DNA from: CAZMGG01 sp964565715
GTDB taxonomy: Bacteria > Planctomycetota > UBA1135 > UBA2386
Direction: 5' to 3'
Length of the DNA stretch: 9,108 nucleotides
NCBI GenBank assembly: GCA_964565715.1
Contig: CAZMGG010000184.1
Coordinates: 1-9,108 of the forward strand
Shown here: piece by piece, positions 6,087-9,108 of the stretch
Position numbering within the stretch: position 1 is the stretch's first letter
Layout of the letters: every line of letters begins with the position of its first letter
Notes under the pieces: generated by a model
Told to the model about the DNA's origin: nothing
What the model saw: the letters and a program-made list of their open reading frames with translations, nothing else
Databases searched by the model: none
Translations under genes and position numbers: made by a program

Positions 6087-7231
6087 CCGTCGATCGGCTT
6101 CTCGTAGATGCGGTATCGGCGATAGACGCGGTGGCCCAGCGTCTCCAGCGGGCCGAGCATGTCCTTGTTGTCCTCCAGGATCCAGCTCGCCTCGTCGGAA
6201 CGGAAGCCGGCGGCGATGCCCTGGCTGATCACGGCGTGCATCAACTGCATCTCGACGCCAAGCTTCCGCGCCTCGGGCACCACGCCCAGCGTGATCACCC
6301 GGATCCTGGTGTTCTGCTTCATCGCGCGCAGGAAGCGCAGCCAGCCGAACGGCAGCAGCCGGCCGTTGGCGGCCTTCAGGCCGACGTTGCCGTCGGGCAG
6401 CGCCACGGCGAAGCCCACCGGCGCGCCGTCCCGTTCGGCGATGTGCATCAGCGCCGGATGCGCCAGCTTCCGCATGTCGCGGGCCTGCGCCAGGAACTCG
6501 GCGCGGCTCATCGGCACGAAGCCCCAGTTGCGCTCCCAGATGCGGTGGTAGAGGTCCCACAGCACCTCGCACTCCTGATCGAAGCGCCGCAGGTCGAGCC
6601 GTTGCACCGTGGTGCCCGACTTCCGCTGCAGATGCGCGACGATGCGATCGACGCGGGACAGGTCGAGGCCCTCGGCGGTGCCCAGCAGGGCCAGCAGGTC
6701 CTTGGCCTTCTGCAGCCCGTGCCGTTCGAGCCAGGTCGCGTAGTGCGGCGGATTGTGCGGCATCAGCAGCACCGGCGGCCCGGGCTCGCCTTCCACCAGC
6801 AGCCCGCAGCGGTAGTTGGTGGACAGGTCCACCGGCCCGCGCAGCACCGTGGCGCCGCGCTGCCGCAGCCAGCGCCGCGCCGCGTCCAGCATGGCGCCGG
6901 CCGCCTTCTCGTCGACCGCCTCGAAGTGGCCGAAGAAGCCGACCCGGTCGCCGTGGAACTCGTCGTGCAGCCGGTCCCGGCAGGCGGAGATGCGGCCCAC
7001 CGGCCGGCCGCCGCGGTAGCCCACCAGGAACTCCACCTCGGCGTGCCGGAAGAACGGGTTGCGCTTCGGATCCAGGATCCAGGCCTCGGCCGCCGGCAGG
7101 GGCGGGACGAAGTGCGGATCGCCGCGCTGGAACGCCCCCTGCAGGGCGAGGAAGCGGGCCGGATCGCGCAGCGGGCGGATCTCGAGGGTCTCGGTACTGG
7201 CCGTTGCCGGTCCTGGAGCGGAGGCGGTCAT
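6083..7231 (-). CDS. GNAT-fold acyltransferase-like protein (YghO-type family)
   Basis: This 382-residue protein belongs, as far as I can recognise, to a family of uncharacterised GNAT-fold proteins that includes E. coli YghO. The N-terminal part (about 15-130) carries a first GNAT-like fold with FVPPLPAAE, RNPFFRHAEVEFLVGY and VGRISACRD. A conserved linker has GPVDLSTNYRCGLLVEG and LLMPHNPPHYATWLERHGL (133-173). The C-terminal GNAT domain (about 215-380) includes ITLGVVPEARKLGVEMQLMH (313-332), the position of the acyl-CoA pyrophosphate loop. The usual R-x-x-G-x-G/A motif reads R322-K-L-G325-V-E, so the last position is changed. WILEDNKDML follows at 350-359. The family's substrate is unknown, and acyl transfer to an amino group is inferred from the fold. 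It heads a two-gene unit with the DUF3096-like gene and is head-to-head with the lipoprotein gene. No clear ribosome binding site precedes the ATG. Confidence 0.82.
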   Translation of the reverse strand: MTASAPGPATASTETLEIRPLRDPARFLALQGAFQRGDPHFVPPLPAAEAWILDPKRNPFFRHAEVEFLVGYRGGRPVGRISACRDRLHDEFHGDRVGFFGHFEAVDEKAAGAMLDAARRWLRQRGATVLRGPVDLSTNYRCGLLVEGEPGPPVLLMPHNPPHYATWLERHGLQKAKDLLALLGTAEGLDLSRVDRIVAHLQRKSGTTVQRLDLRRFDQECEVLWDLYHRIWERNWGFVPMSRAEFLAQARDMRKLAHPALMHIAERDGAPVGFAVALPDGNVGLKAANGRLLPFGWLRFLRAMKQNTRIRVITLGVVPEARKLGVEMQLMHAVISQGIAAGFRSDEASWILEDNKDMLGPLETLGHRVYRRYRIYEKPIDG

Positions 7232-7251
7232 CCGGGTAAGAGACTAGCGGA
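7232..7251. promoter_or_regulatory. 20-bp divergent gap between GNAT-like and lipoprotein genes
   Basis: This is the only space between two head-to-head start codons. It is less GC-rich than its surroundings and contains TAAGAGACTAG. AAGAG at 7238-7242 could be a weak ribosome binding site for the + strand gene at 7252. There is no room for two conventional promoters and leaders, so promoters must lie inside the coding regions or give leaderless or near-leaderless messages. I cannot assign -35 and -10 boxes with confidence. Confidence 0.4.
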
Positions 7252-8178
7252 ATGATCCGCCAAGCCCGCATGCGCCGATCGCCGAACCCGGCCGGCGCGC
7301 TCGCCCTGGCCCTGTTCGCCGCCTGCGGCAGCGCCGAGCGCCGCTACGACCCGGGCGCCCTGCCGCCCGACCGGATCGCCGTGCTCCAGGCGGCCGAGAA
7401 GGCCTACCGCGACGGCGACGAGGCGTTCCCCGCCCAGCGCGACGCCCTGAGCCGCGATCCGGTCACCGCCGCCTGGCTCACCCGCATGCTGGTGCTCGAC
7501 GTGCTGCGGGTCCGCGAGAAGCGCGACACCGGCCGGGATCAACAGCTCCTGCGGGCGGCCGCCGGCATGCGCGATCCGATCGAGGTGCGGGCCATGACCC
7601 ACCTGCAGGCGCTCGGCGCCGCCGCCGCGCCCACGGTGGTCGGCGACCTGATCCAGCACGTGCACGGCGACCGGCGCGAACTGGGCGTCGAGATCCTGGC
7701 GTCGATCGGCGCCGGGTCCCTGCCGGCGCTGCAGCCGGCCCTGCAGAGCGGTGAGCCCCGCATCCGCCGCACGGCGGTGCGCGCCGTGGCCGGCATGGAG
7801 CCCGGGCCCGCCACCGCCGAGGCCCTGCGCACGGCCCTGCAGGACGGCGACTTCGGCGTGCGCGGCGAGGCCGCCCGCGGGCTGGGCCGCGGCCCGGGCG
7901 ATGTGGCCCTGCTGGTGCAGATCGTCGAGCAGGACGGCGATGCGTTCGTGCGGCGTTCCGCCGCCCAGGCGCTCGGCGCCTGCCGCGACAGGGCCGCCGC
8001 CACGGCCCTCGTGCAGTACCTCGAGCGCTGCAAGCAGCAGCGCGACCACACCGGCGAGCAGGCGGCGCAGGCCGCCCTGCAGGCCCTCAGCGGCGGCCGC
8101 GGCCCGCGCACCGTCGAGGCCTGGCGGAGCTGGTGCGGCAAGTGGGATCCGGCGGCGCCCGTGGCCAACGGTCGCTGA
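7252..8178 (+). CDS. HEAT-repeat lipoprotein
   Basis: This 308-residue protein has a lipoprotein signal peptide: basic residues near the start, a hydrophobic run (GALALALFAA) and a lipobox ending in C25 (L-F-A-A-C-G), so it is probably lipidated and anchored to a membrane on the outer side. After a charged region (26-95), residues about 95-275 form HEAT-like helical repeats of roughly 30 residues, with units such as VRAMTHLQALGAAAAPTVVGDL, IRRTAVRAVAGM, VRGEAARGLG and VRRSAAQALGACRD. These build a curved scaffold that binds other proteins. The end (290-303) has VEAWRSWCGKWDP. The ATG at 7252 is preferred because a weak AAGAG precedes it; an ATG at 7270 (residue 7) would also keep the signal peptide. 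The stop is 26 bases before the next start, so the two genes are probably co-transcribed. HEAT-repeat lipoproteins of this size are common in planctomycetes, and the partner is unknown. Confidence 0.82.
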   Translation: MIRQARMRRSPNPAGALALALFAACGSAERRYDPGALPPDRIAVLQAAEKAYRDGDEAFPAQRDALSRDPVTAAWLTRMLVLDVLRVREKRDTGRDQQLLRAAAGMRDPIEVRAMTHLQALGAAAAPTVVGDLIQHVHGDRRELGVEILASIGAGSLPALQPALQSGEPRIRRTAVRAVAGMEPGPATAEALRTALQDGDFGVRGEAARGLGRGPGDVALLVQIVEQDGDAFVRRSAAQALGACRDRAAATALVQYLERCKQQRDHTGEQAAQAALQALSGGRGPRTVEAWRSWCGKWDPAAPVANGR

Positions 8179-8191
8179 GCCAACAGGCACT

Positions 8192-8196
8192 GGGAG
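8192..8196 (+). promoter_or_regulatory. Ribosome binding site selecting a TTG start
   Basis: GGGAG lies 8 bases before the TTG at 8205. The only earlier candidate starts in this frame would overlap the lipoprotein gene and give an N-terminus (MRQVGSGGARG) that looks like read-through of another frame. The spacing and sequence favour TTG as the true start. Confidence 0.65.
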
Positions 8197-8204
8197 ACGC
8201 AACC

Positions 8205-8762
8205 TTGGACGAATGGAAGATCCACCGGGACCGCGCCCGCTGCGAGATCCCGGGCTGCCCGCTGCCGGGCCAGAACGAGTTCTTCGCCGTGCTCGAACTG
8301 CCGGCCTGCGTCCGCCGCGACCTCTGCGACGCCTGCTTCAAGAACCTCGAGCGTTCCGCCCCGCAGCCGCCGGTGTACTGGCGCGCCGCCCGCAAGCACG
8401 CCGGCAGCAAGGAGCCGGTGCTCGACCTGGTCTCCCTGCGCCACCTGTTCGATCGCCTCGGCCTCGTCGACGACGACAAGGCCCGCAGCCTGCGCTACTT
8501 CTGCGCCCTGCTGCTGCTGCGCAAACGCGTGCTGAAGATGGTGCGCCCACGCAACGCCCACGAGGAGCGCGCCGATCTCGTGGTGATCGATCCGAAGCTG
8601 AAGGAGATGGAGCCGGTGGCCCTGTTCGCGCCCGCCGTCGACGGTCACGACCTCGGCGCCGTGAAGGAGGAGCTGCTGGCGGCGCTGGGCGAGGGCGGCA
8701 TCGCCGCCGGCGATCCGGATGGCCCCCTGGAAGGCCCGGCCGACGGCGCTACTTCCAGCTGA
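8205..8762 (+). CDS. Paired-cysteine small protein, uncharacterised, planctomycete-type
   Basis: This 185-residue protein has no signal peptide or membrane helix. The N-terminal part carries C13-x4-C18 and C41-x2-C44, with a further C35, a layout compatible with one bound zinc. The first pair lies in RCEIPGCPLPGQNEFFAVL. A conserved-looking middle follows: PVYWRAARK (56-64), VSLRHLFDRLGLVDDD (76-91), SLRYFCALLLLRKRVLK (95-111) and LVVIDPKLKEMEP (125-137). The acidic, glycine-rich tail (162-185) looks unstructured. From memory this resembles a family of short cytoplasmic proteins of unknown function widespread in Planctomycetota, with the order cysteine motif, W-R, helical block, R-K-R, I-D-P. 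I cannot confirm it by search. The start is the TTG at 8205 with GGGAG 8 bases upstream. It lies 26 bases after the lipoprotein gene, probably in one operon, and its last 14 bases overlap the convergent gene on the other strand. Confidence 0.75.
   Translation: MDEWKIHRDRARCEIPGCPLPGQNEFFAVLELPACVRRDLCDACFKNLERSAPQPPVYWRAARKHAGSKEPVLDLVSLRHLFDRLGLVDDDKARSLRYFCALLLLRKRVLKMVRPRNAHEERADLVVIDPKLKEMEPVALFAPAVDGHDLGAVKEELLAALGEGGIAAGDPDGPLEGPADGATSS
8727..8758. terminator. Inverted repeat over the convergent gene ends
   Basis: CTGGAAG (8727-8733) and CTTCCAG (8752-8758) form a perfect 7-bp inverted repeat with an 18-base GC-rich spacer that can itself pair GCC with GGC. It spans the stop of the - strand gene and lies just before the stop of the + strand gene. 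It could act as a bidirectional terminator or a stabilising hairpin, but no T-run follows it and it is within coding sequence. Confidence 0.35.
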
Positions 8763-9108
8763 TGTCCCAGACCAGCTCGTCGCCCTTCTCCTGGGCGGTG
8801 GCCACCGGCACGCTCAGCCACGCCCGGTTGCGCTCATGCGCGGCCTCGACGCCGCGGCCCCGCGGCTCGACGCCCGAGCTGATCACCGTGTCGGGCAGCA
8901 CCACTTCGATCCGGATGGTCCCGGCGATCTCCCGGGTCTTGCCGGTCGGGTCGTAGACCTTCGCCGCCGCCCGCCGGCCCTCGGCATCGGGCACCAGCGC
9001 CGTCACCCACGCCGCCTCGGGCCCGCGCGGCACGAACACCCGCAGTCGCGGCATCTCGTCCCGGCGCGTGCCGCCGAGGAACCGGATGCCGCCGAACTGC
9101 AGCTCGGC
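8749..9108 (-). CDS. Unrecognised protein, C-terminal 119 residues only
   Basis: The frame is open to the right edge; 18 further codons without a stop precede the ATG at 9054, so that ATG is probably internal. The visible part looks beta-rich and soluble, with FGGIRFLGG near its start, VFVPRGPEAAWVTALVPDAE, a YDPTGKTREIAG turn, TIRIEVVLPDTVIS, WLSVPVATAQEKG and a final ELVWDISWK. Alternating hydrophobic strands and charged turns suggest a beta-sandwich-like C-terminal domain, perhaps of an envelope or secreted protein. I do not recognise the family and assign no function. It converges on, and overlaps by 14 bases, the cysteine-motif gene. Confidence 0.65.
   Translation of the reverse strand, partial: AELQFGGIRFLGGTRRDEMPRLRVFVPRGPEAAWVTALVPDAEGRRAAAKVYDPTGKTREIAGTIRIEVVLPDTVISSGVEPRGRGVEAAHERNRAWLSVPVATAQEKGDELVWDISWK

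Noticed and set aside
6131..7255. Long + strand open frame antisense to the GNAT-like gene
   Set aside because: It is rich in H, Q, R and A with no recognisable motif, while the - strand frame carries conserved acyltransferase-like blocks.
6087..7271. Upstream extension of the small membrane protein's frame to about 464 codons
   Set aside because: The extra part is an arginine- and proline-rich shadow of the GNAT-like gene. The ATG at 6086 with a 4-base overlap is a natural start.
8133..8204. Earlier ATG start for the paired-cysteine protein
   Set aside because: It would overlap the lipoprotein gene by 46 bases and add a low-complexity N-terminus. GGGAG is well placed for the TTG at 8205 instead.
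1..9108. tRNA, rRNA, insertion sequence, phage or toxin-antitoxin features
   Set aside because: No cloverleaf, rRNA-like stretch, transposase motif, terminal inverted repeats or target duplication was seen. Nearly all bases are covered by the genes listed, and no gap exceeds 26 bases.

Overview
The window is about 9.1 kb of very GC-rich (around 70%), tightly packed bacterial DNA. It has almost no intergenic space and no sign of mobile elements, CRISPR arrays, or RNA genes. The most likely source is a high-GC member of the Planctomycetota. The grounds are the type of Bat operon, a short paired-cysteine protein of a kind I associate with planctomycetes, and a HEAT-repeat lipoprotein. This is an inference from gene style, and other high-GC Gram-negative phyla such as Myxococcota, Acidobacteriota or Gemmatimonadota are not excluded.

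Left part (1-5861, + strand): the distal half of a MoxR/DUF58-type 'Bat' (Bacteroides aerotolerance) operon. In order it holds the C-terminal end of a small membrane-associated protein of the kind that usually sits between the DUF58 gene and batA, then BatA (von Willebrand A, membrane anchored), BatB (a second VWA protein), BatC (signal peptide, TPR, long charged low-complexity tract), and a long protein that joins BatD to a complete BatE (TPR, two membrane helices, SH3-like domain). Every junction is a 4-base start/stop overlap (ATGA three times, GTGA once), so the five proteins are almost certainly translationally coupled and made together as an envelope complex. The expected moxR and DUF58 genes would lie left of position 1.

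Middle part (5877-7231, - strand, convergent to the bat operon): a two-gene unit of a GNAT-fold acyltransferase-like protein (382 aa) followed, with a 4-base overlap, by a 69-residue two-helix membrane protein resembling DUF3096. A bulged hairpin containing both stop codons separates it from the bat operon.

Right part (7252-9108): head-to-head with the GNAT gene across only 20 bp lies a HEAT-repeat lipoprotein gene. A cysteine-motif protein with a TTG start follows, probably in the same transcript. It runs 14 bp into a convergent gene on the - strand, of which only the C-terminal 119 residues are in the window and which I do not recognise.

The points most worth a second look are the in-frame BatD-BatE fusion that keeps BatE's former signal peptide as an internal helix, the apparent repetition of one cytoplasmic module in the first gene and in BatD, and the unexplained coupled and divergent gene arrangement on the right. 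I see no strong evidence for an entirely new system. The bat locus is a known type whose biochemical function is still poorly defined.
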